Origin: [Flexibacter] sp. ATCC 35103
Lineage (GTDB): Bacteria > Bacteroidota > Bacteroidia > Flavobacteriales > Flavobacteriaceae
Direction of reading: 5' to 3'
NCBI RefSeq assembly: GCF_001975985.1
Contig: NZ_MTQF01000003.1
Location: 259,523 to 323,522 of the forward strand
Length of the DNA: 64,000 nt
The notes beneath the pieces were generated by a model. It saw nothing but the letters and a program-made list of their open reading frames with translations, was not told the origin of the DNA and did not search any database. The position numbers and the translations under genes are program-made. Of this stretch, positions 53,177-61,839 are shown one piece after another (position 1 is the stretch's first letter; every line of letters begins with the position of its first letter).

Positions 53177-54277
53177 ATGTCAGATCAAGATTTATTTTAT
53201 TTATTAGCCTTATTAAAAGTGGATGGAGTTGGGGATATAATGGCAAAAAAATTACTGACACATTTTGGTAATGCTGAGGCTATTTTTAAAACTAAAATGA
53301 ATCAAATTGCTGCTATTGATGGAGTTGGAACAGTTTTATTAAGGAATTTAAAGGATAAAAGGGTTTTTGAAAAGGCAAATCAGGAACTTGAATTCATAAA
53401 ATCGAACAACATAAAAGTATCTTTTTTTAAAGATGAAGATTATCCTGAACGTCTCAAACATTGTATAGATTCTCCGGTTTTAATTTTTTCTTCGGGGAAT
53501 ATAAGTTTAAAGAGCAAGAAGATAATCAGTATTGTGGGAACTCGGCAGATAACAGGTTATGGAGCAGAATTTTGCAAGAAATTAATTGAAGATCTTGCGC
53601 CGCTTGATCCTGTAATTGTAAGCGGTTTTGCTTATGGTGTTGATATCGTTGCGCATCAATTAGCGATGGAATATAACTTACAGACCATTGGTGTTTTGGC
53701 ACATGGATTAAACCAAATCTATCCAAAATTACACAAAAAATATGTGGCAAAAATAGAGGAAAATGGTGGGTTTATTACAGAGTTTTGGAGTTCGTCTAAT
53801 CCGGATAAAGAAAATTTTGTACGCAGAAATCGTATTGTCGCCGGCATGACCGAAGCTACAATCGTAATAGAATCAGCTGATCGGGGAGGATCGCTAATTA
53901 CAGCAAATTTAGCAAACGATTACAATCGGGATGTTTTTGCTGTTCCGGGCCGTGTTAGTGATAAGTACAGTCAGGGGTGCAATAATTTAATTAAAACACA
54001 AAAAGCAAATGTACTTACGAGTGCGGCAGATTTAGTTTATATATTGAATTGGGATATTGAAAATAAAGCCAAACCGGTTCAGAAACAGTTATTTGTAGAA
54101 TTAGAGGAAGAGGAACAAAAGCTTTACGATTTTCTATTAAAAAATGGGAAGGAATTATTAGATACTATTGCTTTAAAATGCGATTTCCCAATTTATAAAA
54201 TCTCAGGTATGTTGTTGAATATGGAATTAAAAGGTGTGATTAGACCTTTGCCGGGGAAATTGTTTGAAGCTATTTAA
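53177..54277 (+). CDS. dprA: DNA-processing protein DprA
   Basis: 366 aa, typical. N-terminal helix-hairpin-helix/SAM-like part, then the Rossmann-type DprA domain (about 110-285) with ISIVGTRQITGYGAEF, VSGFAYGVDIVAHQLAM and GGSLITANLANDYNRDVFAVPG. A C-terminal winged helix ends the protein. It loads RecA on incoming single-stranded DNA in natural transformation; recA is encoded 3.2 kb downstream in this window. Confidence 0.95.
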   Translation: MSDQDLFYLLALLKVDGVGDIMAKKLLTHFGNAEAIFKTKMNQIAAIDGVGTVLLRNLKDKRVFEKANQELEFIKSNNIKVSFFKDEDYPERLKHCIDSPVLIFSSGNISLKSKKIISIVGTRQITGYGAEFCKKLIEDLAPLDPVIVSGFAYGVDIVAHQLAMEYNLQTIGVLAHGLNQIYPKLHKKYVAKIEENGGFITEFWSSSNPDKENFVRRNRIVAGMTEATIVIESADRGGSLITANLANDYNRDVFAVPGRVSDKYSQGCNNLIKTQKANVLTSAADLVYILNWDIENKAKPVQKQLFVELEEEEQKLYDFLLKNGKELLDTIALKCDFPIYKISGMLLNMELKGVIRPLPGKLFEAI

Positions 54278-54287
54278 GATAAAAAAT

Positions 54288-54344
54288 GCCACGAATTGCA
54301 CAAATGTTCAGGGACTAGTCTATGTAAATTTGTGCAATTTGCGG
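54288..54344. terminator. Hairpin between convergent dprA and trpS
   Basis: An 18-base imperfect stem gccacgaattgcacaaat / atttgtgcaatttgcggc. The gccacgaatt phrase is a recurrent intergenic element (also at 21131). Likely ends both genes, though T runs are weak. Confidence 0.6.
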
Positions 54345-54353
54345 CAATATGTT

Positions 54354-55328
54354 TTATTTCCCAAAACCAAGTACTTCGCGAACTTTTGCCAGAACACCAT
54401 CAGCAACAATTGATGCTTTTGCTGCACCTTTTTTTAATAAGGCATCTACTTCGTCAAGGTTATTGATATAGTAATTGTATTTTTCTCTTTCGGTTTTAAA
54501 TTTTTCTGTAATCAATTCAAATAAAGCTTGTTTAGCATGACCGTAACCATAATTTCCTCCAAGATAATTGGCTCTCATTTCGGCGATTTGTTCTTCGGTT
54601 CCTAACAAAGAATAGATTGCAAAAGCATTACAAGTATCAGGGTTTTTTGGTGCTTCAAGCGGAGTACTATCCGTTTCGATACTCATAACCTGTTTGCGCA
54701 ATGTTTTATCGTCAAGGAAAATATTGATAATATTATTGGCCGATTTACTCATTTTTCCACCATTTGTTCCGGGAATCAACATACTGTCTTCCTGAATTTT
54801 AGCTTCAGGAATTACAAATGTTTCTCCCATTTGGTGATTAAAACGAGACGCTACATCGCGTGTGATTTCTAAATGCTGCAATTGGTCTTTTCCAACTGGT
54901 ACAAATTCAGCATCATACAATAAAATATCTGCTGCCATCAACATCGGATAAGTAAAAAGTCCGGCATTAACATCGTCTAAACGATCTGCTTTATCTTTGA
55001 AAGAATGTGCTAAAGTCAAACGTTGAAATGGAAAAAAACAACTTAAATACCAAGTCAATTCGGCAGTTTGAACTACATCAGATTGTCTGTAAAAAGTAAC
55101 TTTATCAGGATTTAAACCACAAGCAAGCCATGCTGCAGCGGTACTATAGGTATTTTCTCTTAATGTTTTTCCGTCTTTAATTTGTGTAATCGAATGTAAA
55201 TCAGCAATAAACAAATAAGATTCGTTTGCAGGATTATTTGATAATTCGATTGCAGGAATAATTGCTCCTAATAAATTGCCTAAGTGTGGAGTTCCAGTAC
55301 TCTGAACACCAGTAAGTATTTTTGCCAT
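54354..55328 (-). CDS. trpS: Tryptophanyl-tRNA synthetase
   Basis: 324 aa. The class I motif GTPHLGNLLGA near residue 12 (HIGH counterpart HLGN), and KMSKS intact in NGGKMSKSANNII (about 192). It charges tRNA-Trp. Convergent with dprA. Confidence 0.96.
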   Translation of the reverse strand: MAKILTGVQSTGTPHLGNLLGAIIPAIELSNNPANESYLFIADLHSITQIKDGKTLRENTYSTAAAWLACGLNPDKVTFYRQSDVVQTAELTWYLSCFFPFQRLTLAHSFKDKADRLDDVNAGLFTYPMLMAADILLYDAEFVPVGKDQLQHLEITRDVASRFNHQMGETFVIPEAKIQEDSMLIPGTNGGKMSKSANNIINIFLDDKTLRKQVMSIETDSTPLEAPKNPDTCNAFAIYSLLGTEEQIAEMRANYLGGNYGYGHAKQALFELITEKFKTEREKYNYYINNLDEVDALLKKGAAKASIVADGVLAKVREVLGFGK

Positions 55329-55334
55329 TCTCGT

Positions 55335-55446
55335 TTTTTCTTAACCGCAAATTTCGTTTTTTTACCCCAAAGTGCATAAGGTTTTTTATGCAAAGTTTAT
55401 TTTGAGGTTTTTTTACCGTAAAGTTCACAAAGTTTTTTCGCAAAGA
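55335..55446. repeat. cgcaaag-type repeats downstream of the GxxExxY gene
   Basis: Phrases such as accgcaaatttcg, tgcaaagttt, accgtaaagttcacaaag and ttttttcgcaaagatc recur here between trpS and the GxxExxY gene. The caaagttttttcgcaaag phrase recurs on the far side of that gene. Confidence 0.6.
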
Positions 55447-55489
55447 TCACCAAGCTTTTAGAAGATTTTTCAAGTTCTCTAAGCTTTAT

Positions 55490-55867
55490 CTATAGGTTAT
55501 TTACGACTCTTCTAATACCGTTTTTTAGTAAAACTTCATTAAAATTTATCAGTAACCCTAGTTTGTATTTACCAATTTTTAAATAAGTTAAAGTTTGAGC
55601 TAAATGATTTACAGTTAGTGATTCTACACTTTTTATTTCGATTATGAATTTATTTTCAACCAGTAAATCAATCCGATATGCACAATCAAGTTGAACTTCT
55701 TCGAAAATTAAAGGCATAGACTTCTCTTTTTCAACAATAAGTCCACGTTGTTTAATTTTATAATATAAACATTCTTGATAAGCATTCTCCAATAAACCTG
55801 GTCCTAGCACTTTATGAATTTCAATTGCGAGCCCAATTATAATATTTGATATTTCGTTTTCTGTCAT
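55490..55867 (-). CDS. GxxExxY family protein
   Basis: 125 aa. The signature GLLENAYQECLYYKI (Gly-x-x-Glu-x-x-Tyr) is at about residues 23-37 and the nuclease-like VENKFIIEIKSVE at about 70-82, recalling PD-(D/E)xK folds. The family is widespread, sporadic and uncharacterised. It stands alone in a nest of repeats (55335-55446 and 55930-56052), as an inserted cassette would. Confidence 0.92.
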   Translation of the reverse strand: MTENEISNIIIGLAIEIHKVLGPGLLENAYQECLYYKIKQRGLIVEKEKSMPLIFEEVQLDCAYRIDLLVENKFIIEIKSVESLTVNHLAQTLTYLKIGKYKLGLLINFNEVLLKNGIRRVVNNL

Positions 55868-55929
55868 AATTTAAAAACATCAAATTTAATAAATATTTTC
55901 TTATGTTAATATTTATGTTTTACAGAAAA

Positions 55930-56052
55930 GCGCGCAAAGTTTTTTCGTAAATATTAAAGATTGTACACATAGCTTTGTGATCTTATCCATTACAATTATA
56001 GATATTTCACTACTTCTTTACTTTGCGAAAAAACTTTGCGCGCTTTGCGGTA
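55930..56052. repeat. Inverted repeat beside the GxxExxY gene
   Basis: agcgcgcaaagttttttcgt (55930-55949) faces gcgaaaaaactttgcgcgct (56025-56044), 19 of 20 bases complementary. The left arm also resembles the caaagttttttcgcaaag phrase on the other side of the GxxExxY gene. Confidence 0.75.
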
Positions 56053-56114
56053 AAAAGCATCCCTATAATTTTTTATATAGTAAATTCTTTTTGTAAAATT
56101 CATTTCTGTTTTCT

Positions 56115-56122
56115 TACATTTG
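56115..56122 (+). promoter_or_regulatory. -7 promoter box of plsC
   Basis: TACATTTG matches TANNTTTG and is five bases before the ATG at 56128, so the mRNA may be leaderless. It lies inside the longer frame from 56023, excluding that start. A TTG at 56091 is 21 bases upstream. Confidence 0.55.
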
Positions 56123-56127
56123 AAACC

Positions 56128-56886
56128 ATGAAAGGAATTAAAATTGTTTTTTGGGTTTTATGGCGCATTTGGTTTTACATTTTGATGGCCATTCCAATAT
56201 TGATTATGCTGCCGTTTTTACTGATTTCTATTATATCAGAAAGCGGATATCCCTATTTTTTTAAAATGGCCCGCATTTGGGCTAAATTCATTCTTTTCGG
56301 GATGGGTTTTTATTATAAAGTCGAGCGTGAACAAAAACTGATTAAAAATAAGAGCTACATGATCGTGGCAAATCATACTTCGATGACAGATATTATGCTG
56401 ATGTTGGCTGTCGTTAGAAATCCATTTGTTTTTGTTGGAAAAAAAGAACTTTCAAAAATTCCTTTGTTTGGTTTTTTCTATAAACGTACGTGTATTTTGG
56501 TAGACAGAAATTCGTCCAGAAGTAAAAATGAAGTTTTTAAAAGAGCACAAGACAGACTTAATCAAGGACTTAGTATTTGTATTTTCCCTGAAGGCGGAGT
56601 TCCGGATGATGAAACTATTTTATTAGATGAGTTTAAAGATGGAGCTTTTCGTTTAGCAATCGAACATCAAATTCCAATTGTACCCATTGTTTTCGCAGAT
56701 AACAAGGAACGATTCTCTTATACTTTTTTAAGTGGAAGTCCTGGAAAAATGAGAGGAAAAATTCTTCCTTTTGTGGAAACCGAAGGATTAACAAGCGAGA
56801 ATAGAAAAACGCTTAGGGATGAGGTAAGACAATTGATTTATAAGGGGTTGCTTGAATTTAAGAAGAAGAAAGAGGAAAGAATATAG
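56128..56886 (+). CDS. plsC: 1-acyl-sn-glycerol-3-phosphate acyltransferase
   Basis: 252 aa. Membrane helix at the N-terminus (WRIWFYILMAIPILIMLPFL), then the acyltransferase signature NHTSMTDIM (His83-x4-Asp88) and FPEGGVPDDE. It makes phosphatidic acid for phospholipid synthesis. The last codons (KKKEERI) run into a purine-rich microsatellite, so the C-terminus is probably variable between strains. Confidence 0.92.
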   Translation: MKGIKIVFWVLWRIWFYILMAIPILIMLPFLLISIISESGYPYFFKMARIWAKFILFGMGFYYKVEREQKLIKNKSYMIVANHTSMTDIMLMLAVVRNPFVFVGKKELSKIPLFGFFYKRTCILVDRNSSRSKNEVFKRAQDRLNQGLSICIFPEGGVPDDETILLDEFKDGAFRLAIEHQIPIVPIVFADNKERFSYTFLSGSPGKMRGKILPFVETEGLTSENRKTLRDEVRQLIYKGLLEFKKKKEERI

Positions 56887-56957
56887 AAGAAAGAGGAAAG
56901 AATATAGAAGAAAGAGTATAGAATATAGAAGAAAGAGTATAGAAGAAAGAGAATAGA
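56862..56957 (+). repeat. Purine-rich tandem repeat at the plsC 3' end
   Basis: About four degenerate units of agaagaaagaggaaagaatat cover the end of plsC and the following 70 bases. Slippage here would change the C-terminus of the enzyme. Confidence 0.75.
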
Positions 56958-56965
56958 TAAAATAG

Positions 56966-57003
56966 AAAAAACCCGATAACTATTAAAGTTATCGGGTTTT
57001 CTT
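56966..57003 (+). terminator. Terminator of plsC
   Basis: The hairpin aaaacccgataac / gttatcgggtttt is followed by tcttttg. Confidence 0.85.
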
Positions 57004-57036
57004 TTGAATTAAAATCCCCATTTTATATTCAAAATA

Positions 57037-57141
57037 CTATCGATGAATTATTTTTTCTGAAATAAAACGCAATACTTTTTTAAATTTCAATTTGGTTTTT
57101 CTACGGTTTTTATTGTACAACACTTCTATTTTCTCTTTCAT
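57037..57141 (-). CDS. Possible small basic peptide, 34 aa
   Basis: An open frame with ATG at 57141 and stop at 57037 reads MKEKIEVLYNKNRRKTKLKF, then KKVLRFISEKIIHR. It is very basic and has no homologue that I know. It lies in the 624-base gap between plsC and recA, bounded by hairpins. No clear promoter box. It may be a real small protein or chance. Confidence 0.3.
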   Translation of the reverse strand: MKEKIEVLYNKNRRKTKLKFKKVLRFISEKIIHR

Positions 57142-57265
57142 GGTTTCAAAAAATTAAGGATTGATAATAAAGAGCTTATCTTAAACTCAGTTAACGTCAC
57201 AATATAATAGAGAGTAAAAAATAAAAAAGGTTGCGTGAGTAATGAAACTTTTTTCAATAATAATA
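57142..57265. other. Non-coding part of the plsC-recA gap
   Basis: AT-rich sequence without open frames; nothing recognisable apart from the hairpins that follow. Confidence 0.4.
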
Positions 57266-57300
57266 AAAACCCGTTAACACCAAACAGTTAACGGGTTTTA
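57266..57300. terminator. Hairpin in the plsC-recA gap
   Basis: aaaacccgttaac / gttaacgggtttt is a near-perfect stem. It may end the small minus-strand frame's antisense side or act as a second terminator. Confidence 0.6.
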
Positions 57301-57439
57301 TCGAACAAACAACCAAATTTATTCTGAAAAAAAGTTCAATGTTGGTATTATGGCCTAATACCTAATCAAATCTTATGTCTGTTTACTAGATGAACTTATT
57401 ATAAAATGGTTGCGTCATTTTTATTCTTTTTTTGAAATA

Positions 57440-57476
57440 AAAAACCCGACAAGCTTTTAAAAGTTTGTCGGGTTTG
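57440..57476. terminator. Terminator of recA, dispersed palindrome family
   Basis: aaaacccgacaagctttt / aaaagtttgtcgggttt, with a T run on the minus strand behind recA. The same palindrome family with a matching gtata tail is at 25943-25980. Confidence 0.8.
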
Positions 57477-57510
57477 TATAAAGTCTTAATAATTAAGTCT
57501 TTTGTATTTT

Positions 57511-58518
57511 TTAAGCGTTTGCTAATTCTTTAATATGCGCTTTAATTTTTATTTCTAATTCATCTGCTAATTCCGGATTATCTTTAATCAAAGATTTTAC
57601 AGCATCACGACCTTGTCCTAATTTTGTATCTCCGTAGCTAAACCATGATCCTGCTTTTTTAACGATTTCAAATTCAACCGCTAAGTCAAGAATTTCTCCA
57701 GTTTTAGAAACTCCTTCTCCGTACATGATATCAAATTCAGCAGTTTTAAAAGGTGGTGCAACTTTATTTTTTACCACTTTTACTTTTGTTCTGTTTCCAA
57801 TTACGTTTTCACCATCTTTAATTTGAGAGGAACGACGAATGTCTAAACGTACTGAAGCATAGAATTTTAAGGCATTACCACCAGTTGTAGTTTCAGGATT
57901 ACCAAACATAACTCCAATTTTCTCTCTCAACTGGTTGATGAAGAATACTGTACAATTTGTTTTACTGATAGTTCCGGTTAGTTTTCTCAAAGCCTGAGAC
58001 ATCAAACGTGCGTGAAGACCCATTTTAGAATCTCCCATTTCACCTTCGATTTCACTTTTTGGAGTCAATGCAGCAACCGAGTCAATTACCACAATATCAA
58101 TTGCTCCTGAACGAATAAGGTTCTCTGCAATTTCTAAAGCTTGTTCTCCGTTGTCTGGTTGAGATATGATCAGGTTTTCGATATCTACGCCTAATTTCTC
58201 CGCATAATTTCTATCAAAAGCGTGCTCAGCATCTATAAACGCAGCAATTCCGCCTGCTTTTTGAGCTTCTGCAATTGCGTGTAAAGTCAAGGTTGTTTTA
58301 CCAGAAGATTCTGGTCCGTATATTTCGATAATTCTACCTTTTGGGTAACCGTTTACTCCCAGGGCTAAATCTACACCAAGAGAACCTGAAGAAATAGTTT
58401 CAACTTCTACAATGGCTTTATCGCCCATTTTCATTACGGTACCTTTTCCGTAAGTTTTATCTAGTTTGTCAAGCGTAAGTTGTAGCGCTTTTAATTTGGC
58501 ATCTTTTTCTGAACTCAT
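57511..58518 (-). CDS. recA: Recombinase A
   Basis: 335 aa from the ATG at 58518 ([19 protein letters not shown]). An in-frame ATG at 58548 would add [10 protein letters not shown], a low-complexity leader encoded by aaagag repeats that may instead serve as the ribosome site. Walker [10 protein letters not shown] at 68-76; Walker [12 protein letters not shown]2 loop region [22 protein letters not shown]. It carries out homologous recombination and SOS induction. Ended by the terminator at 57440. Confidence 0.96.
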   Translation of the reverse strand: MSSEKDAKLKALQLTLDKLDKTYGKGTVMKMGDKAIVEVETISSGSLGVDLALGVNGYPKGRIIEIYGPESSGKTTLTLHAIAEAQKAGGIAAFIDAEHAFDRNYAEKLGVDIENLIISQPDNGEQALEIAENLIRSGAIDIVVIDSVAALTPKSEIEGEMGDSKMGLHARLMSQALRKLTGTISKTNCTVFFINQLREKIGVMFGNPETTTGGNALKFYASVRLDIRRSSQIKDGENVIGNRTKVKVVKNKVAPPFKTAEFDIMYGEGVSKTGEILDLAVEFEIVKKAGSWFSYGDTKLGQGRDAVKSLIKDNPELADELEIKIKAHIKELANA

Positions 58519-58700
58519 CTTTTCTTTCTCTTTTTCTTTTTCTTTCATCTAAGTTTTATATTTTTTTTCTTTATCAAAAATAAATCGTAAAATAAATAAC
58601 TTCTTGATTTAGATTTGTATGGGCTTATAATTTGTAAAAATACTTCTTTTTTTTGGAGTTTGATTTCACCTGATTGTTCCAAATTGTATCAAATTTGATA

Positions 58701-59210
58701 CTACAAAAACAAAGCCTTTAATTCTGTGGCTTCAGAAGGTTTTATTTTCCCTGCCAATAGTAAACTCAATTGTTTACGACGCAATGCAGCATCAAATCGT
58801 TGTACTTCAAGGTCAGTTTGTGGGGCAATTGGCGGAACTTCTACTGGTCTTCCGCTATCATCCACTGCAACAAAAGTATAAATGGCTTCGTTGGCTTTGG
58901 TTCTGCTTCCGGATTCACGGTCTTCTACCCAAACATCGATGAAAACTTCCATAGAACTTTTAAAAGATCTGGAAACCTTTGCTTCTATTGTGACTACGGC
59001 TCCCAGGGGAATAGCCCTGTTGAAAGCAACGTGATTTACAGATGCCGTAACTACAATTCGGCGTGAATGTCTGCGGGCGGCAATACTTGCTGCGCGATCC
59101 ATACGGGCTAATAATTCGCCGCCAAAAAGGTTGTTTAAAGGATTTGTTTCGCTCGGTAAAACTAAATCGGTTAAAATAGTCAGAGATTCTGAAGGATGTT
59201 TTGGACTCAT
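58701..59210 (-). CDS. Acyl-CoA thioesterase (hotdog fold, YciA/BFIT type)
   Basis: 169 aa. The segments LPSETNPLNNLFGGELLARMDRAASIAARRH and VTASVNHVAFNRAIPLG define the cytosolic acyl-CoA hydrolase family, with the Asn-x-x-Gly-Gly active-site region. It hydrolyses acyl-CoAs; chain length preference unknown. Stands alone. Confidence 0.9.
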   Translation of the reverse strand: MSPKHPSESLTILTDLVLPSETNPLNNLFGGELLARMDRAASIAARRHSRRIVVTASVNHVAFNRAIPLGAVVTIEAKVSRSFKSSMEVFIDVWVEDRESGSRTKANEAIYTFVAVDDSGRPVEVPPIAPQTDLEVQRFDAALRRKQLSLLLAGKIKPSEATELKALFL

Positions 59211-59327
59211 TTTTTTAATGTAAAATTTTGTTTTTTACTCGCTAAGCGAGCATTTTTTTTGCCACAGATTAAAATGATTTCAATGATTTTTTAAATCTTT
59301 TTAATTTGTGAAATCAGTGGCTTATTT

Positions 59328-59714
59328 TTAATTCAGCCAGTAAACAGCCATGACAGCTGGAATAAAATAGATAACGATGGTTCTTGCGCCGTCATAATCT
59401 TTGGCTAATCTTTGCCCAAAAAGCATCATTAATAAACTGATGCAGGAAAAAATAGCTCCATAAAAACCAAATTCACGGCCACTGTTTGTGAGTAATTGTA
59501 TGGCACCTACAACACATAAAATTCCGGAAATTAATTCGAGAATTAAAAGATGTAAAAGTGCAAGCGGTACTTGGTTTTTTAAGGGTGTTTTAGCAAAATG
59601 GCCTTTGAGCCAATCGACATTATCTTTCCAGTAAAAGATTTTTTCATATCCTGATTGCAAGAATGTTAACGCTAAAAATGCTAATAGTAAAATGGAGGCA
59701 ACATTGTTATTCAT
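59328..59714 (-). CDS. DoxX-like membrane protein
   Basis: 128 aa with four membrane helices and the DoxX-type N-terminal ALTFLQSGYEKIFYW segment. DoxX proteins are linked to respiration or redox stress; the exact role is unknown. Lies six bases behind holB, so probably co-transcribed with it. Confidence 0.85.
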   Translation of the reverse strand: MNNNVASILLLAFLALTFLQSGYEKIFYWKDNVDWLKGHFAKTPLKNQVPLALLHLLILELISGILCVVGAIQLLTNSGREFGFYGAIFSCISLLMMLFGQRLAKDYDGARTIVIYFIPAVMAVYWLN

Positions 59715-59720
59715 TTGAAA

Positions 59721-60869
59721 CTATTTTTTATGAATTAAACGAGTAAGTTTTATAGATAAATCTGTCAAAATTATTTTTGCATTTCCATTTCTTTCAATGT
59801 GATACATGGCATCTGAAAGTTCTTTGAAAATTTCGTGAATGTTATTTCCGTTCACAAAAGGGGCAAAATTTTCAAGTTTAAATTTTTCGACTTTAGGTTC
59901 AATATAAACCAAAGTTGGAGCCTCATAATTGAGTAAAAGTGCCTGACGAAACATTTCGATACAAAACTGAATAAATTTTTTCTGGCTTTCACGCCCAAGA
60001 GAAGCAATTTCTTCACTCCAGGAAATTAAATCCTGAATTGCAGCCGCATTTCCTTTTGCTCTAAAGGCAGCGCGAACCCAATTGACAAACCATTGTTCAA
60101 AAGGATATTCAGAGTCATCTTCTTTCAATAATGAAATCGCTTTGTTGAAATTTCCTTGTGCCTGATGTGCGATTTTAAAAGCAGATTTTTCATCGATATT
60201 CTCTTTTGAAATTAATGCTTCGGCAATGACCTTTTCCGGTAATCCGTTAAAGTGAATTACCTGACAACGAGAACGTATCGTTTGTATTATGTCTTCTTCA
60301 TTTTCAGAAATCAGAATAAAAATAGTTTTATCCGAAGGCTCTTCCAGAAGTTTTAATAACTTATTCGAGGCGGCAATATTCATCTTATCGACCATCCAGA
60401 TAATCATGATTTTGTAACCGCCTTCGTATGCTTTTAACGAAAGTGATTTTAAAACTTCGGTAGCATCTTCTACACGAATTTCTCCCTGTTTATTTTGAAC
60501 ACCTAAAACTTTGTACCAGTCAAATAAACCCCCGTAAGGCATTTCCTGAATAAAAGTACGCCAATCCTGAATAAAGTCTAAACTTTTTGGTTTGGTTTTT
60601 ACGTCTTCGGTAGTGACTGTTGGGTAGATAAAATGTAAATCCGGATGCGAAATGTTTTGAAACTTCAAATTGCAGGAATCATTTCCGTTTGAGTTTTCGT
60701 TTCCTGTATTGTTACATAAAATATATTGCGCGTAAGCAATTGCAGTTGATAATGTACCACTTCCTTCTGGCCCAATGAATAATTGTGCGTGCGGAATTCT
60801 TCCGGAAGATGCACTTTTTATCAAGTGACTTTTGATGTAATCTTGACCTAAAATTTGAGAAAATTGCAT
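59721..60869 (-). CDS. holB: DNA polymerase III delta' subunit
   Basis: 382 aa. The N-terminal ATPase-like domain opens MQFSQILGQDYIKSHLIKSA and has the clamp-loader segments GRIPHAQLFIGPEGSGT and NKLLKLLEEPSDKTIFILIS. The sensor-like RSRCQVIHF is also present. The P-loop reads GPEGSGTLS, without the usual Lys, so ATP binding is unlikely, as in other delta' proteins. Part of the clamp loader. Its -7 box is four bases before the ATG. Confidence 0.92.
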   Translation of the reverse strand: MQFSQILGQDYIKSHLIKSASSGRIPHAQLFIGPEGSGTLSTAIAYAQYILCNNTGNENSNGNDSCNLKFQNISHPDLHFIYPTVTTEDVKTKPKSLDFIQDWRTFIQEMPYGGLFDWYKVLGVQNKQGEIRVEDATEVLKSLSLKAYEGGYKIMIIWMVDKMNIAASNKLLKLLEEPSDKTIFILISENEEDIIQTIRSRCQVIHFNGLPEKVIAEALISKENIDEKSAFKIAHQAQGNFNKAISLLKEDDSEYPFEQWFVNWVRAAFRAKGNAAAIQDLISWSEEIASLGRESQKKFIQFCIEMFRQALLLNYEAPTLVYIEPKVEKFKLENFAPFVNGNNIHEIFKELSDAMYHIERNGNAKIILTDLSIKLTRLIHKK

Positions 60870-60873
60870 GAAG

Positions 60874-60901
60874 CAAAGATAGAAGAAAATGATGTAGTCA
60901 A
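60874..60901 (-). promoter_or_regulatory. Promoter of holB (TTG-N17-TATCTTTG)
   Basis: On the minus strand, TTG at 60901-60899 and TATCTTTG at 60881-60874 are separated by 17 bases. The ATG at 60869 follows after four bases, suggesting a leaderless mRNA. Confidence 0.65.
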
Positions 60902-61046
60902 AAATTTTAGACAGAAAGTTTATCGCTTGCTTTTTATTTATGCCGAAATAAAAAGTTTTTATTTTTTAGAGTTTATTAACCAACTTTTGTTAATAACAAT
61001 GATAAATGGAGTAGATATGGGTGTTTTTTAGTGAAATTTTTTTTCT

Positions 61047-61075
61047 AAAACTTACGAAAAGTAAGTTTTTTTTGG
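61047..61075 (+). terminator. Isolated hairpin in the holB-61.3 kb gap
   Basis: aaaacttac-gaaaa-gtaagtttt is followed by a T run. No gene ends just upstream on the plus strand. The 428-base gap otherwise shows only A/T runs and the two promoters at its edges. Confidence 0.5.
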
Positions 61076-61235
61076 TTATTTTTTATCGAAAATCATTTTT
61101 TTTTATAGTTAATATCTTACGGTTTAGGTTTTAACAAATTTAACAAAAACCTCGTTAAAACGCACATTTTCTCGACATAACGCTGATTTTTAAGCTTTTT
61201 TTAAGCTTTTTTTTTGAAAAAAGAAATCAATAAAG

Positions 61236-61265
61236 TTGCAATTTAAGTTAATTTATATATTTTTG
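61236..61265 (+). promoter_or_regulatory. Promoter of the secreted protein gene (TTG-N19-TATTTTTG)
   Basis: TTG at 61236-61238 and TATTTTTG at 61258-61265, 19 bases apart, 32 bases before the ATG at 61298. Confidence 0.65.
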
Positions 61266-61297
61266 TTTTCATCAACAACCATTTATAAAAAGAATCT

Positions 61298-61750
61298 ATG
61301 AAAGGGAAAATTATTTTATTAAGCGCACTTTTTTTCATGACAACCGGAGCTATTTCGGCTCAGGCAAAAAATGCTCCAAGAAGTATTATTAGTACAACAG
61401 CTCTTATCCGTAAATACCATGATCAAAAAGAATTAAGTGGTATGCAAAAGGGAGAACTTTTAGAATTATACATTGAGCGTATTAAAGTTTTGGTAAAAAC
61501 ACTTCCTTACATAGCTTTGGTTACTAAACCTGGTGTTACGATGGCAGATTTAGGTATTCCGGACGACAGTGAACACAAAAAAGTATTAGATGCTCAGGCT
61601 GTTGGTACTACAACTTTCTTGGATACTACAGTAGAATTTCAAAGAAAAATGATGCCATATTCTGATAAAGGAAACTTAATCGCTGCAATTTTATTTTACG
61701 AAAGCACATTGAAATCTTTACATGAGTTCAACGAATTGAACGAAATGTAA
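61298..61750 (+). CDS. Secreted hypothetical protein, 150 aa
   Basis: A signal peptide covers about 1-21 (ISAQA). The mature protein is helical and charged (KYHDQKELSGMQKGELLELY) with a conserved-looking KPGVTMADLGIPDD loop. No family I can name. Has its own full promoter and a terminator-like hairpin behind it. Confidence 0.7.
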   Translation: MKGKIILLSALFFMTTGAISAQAKNAPRSIISTTALIRKYHDQKELSGMQKGELLELYIERIKVLVKTLPYIALVTKPGVTMADLGIPDDSEHKKVLDAQAVGTTTFLDTTVEFQRKMMPYSDKGNLIAAILFYESTLKSLHEFNELNEM

Positions 61751-61839
61751 TAAATATTTATATTTTTTAAAACCTTTTTTGAAGTGTTTACGTAGATGAG
61801 TTAAATTTTTTGCGTCATTTTGAGAAAAGAGATAAAAAA

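Noticed and set aside
58519..58548. Longer RecA start with a Lys-Glu repeat leader
   Set aside because: The leader is encoded by an aaagag-type repeat, and the next ATG gives the usual RecA N-terminus. Kept only as an alternative.
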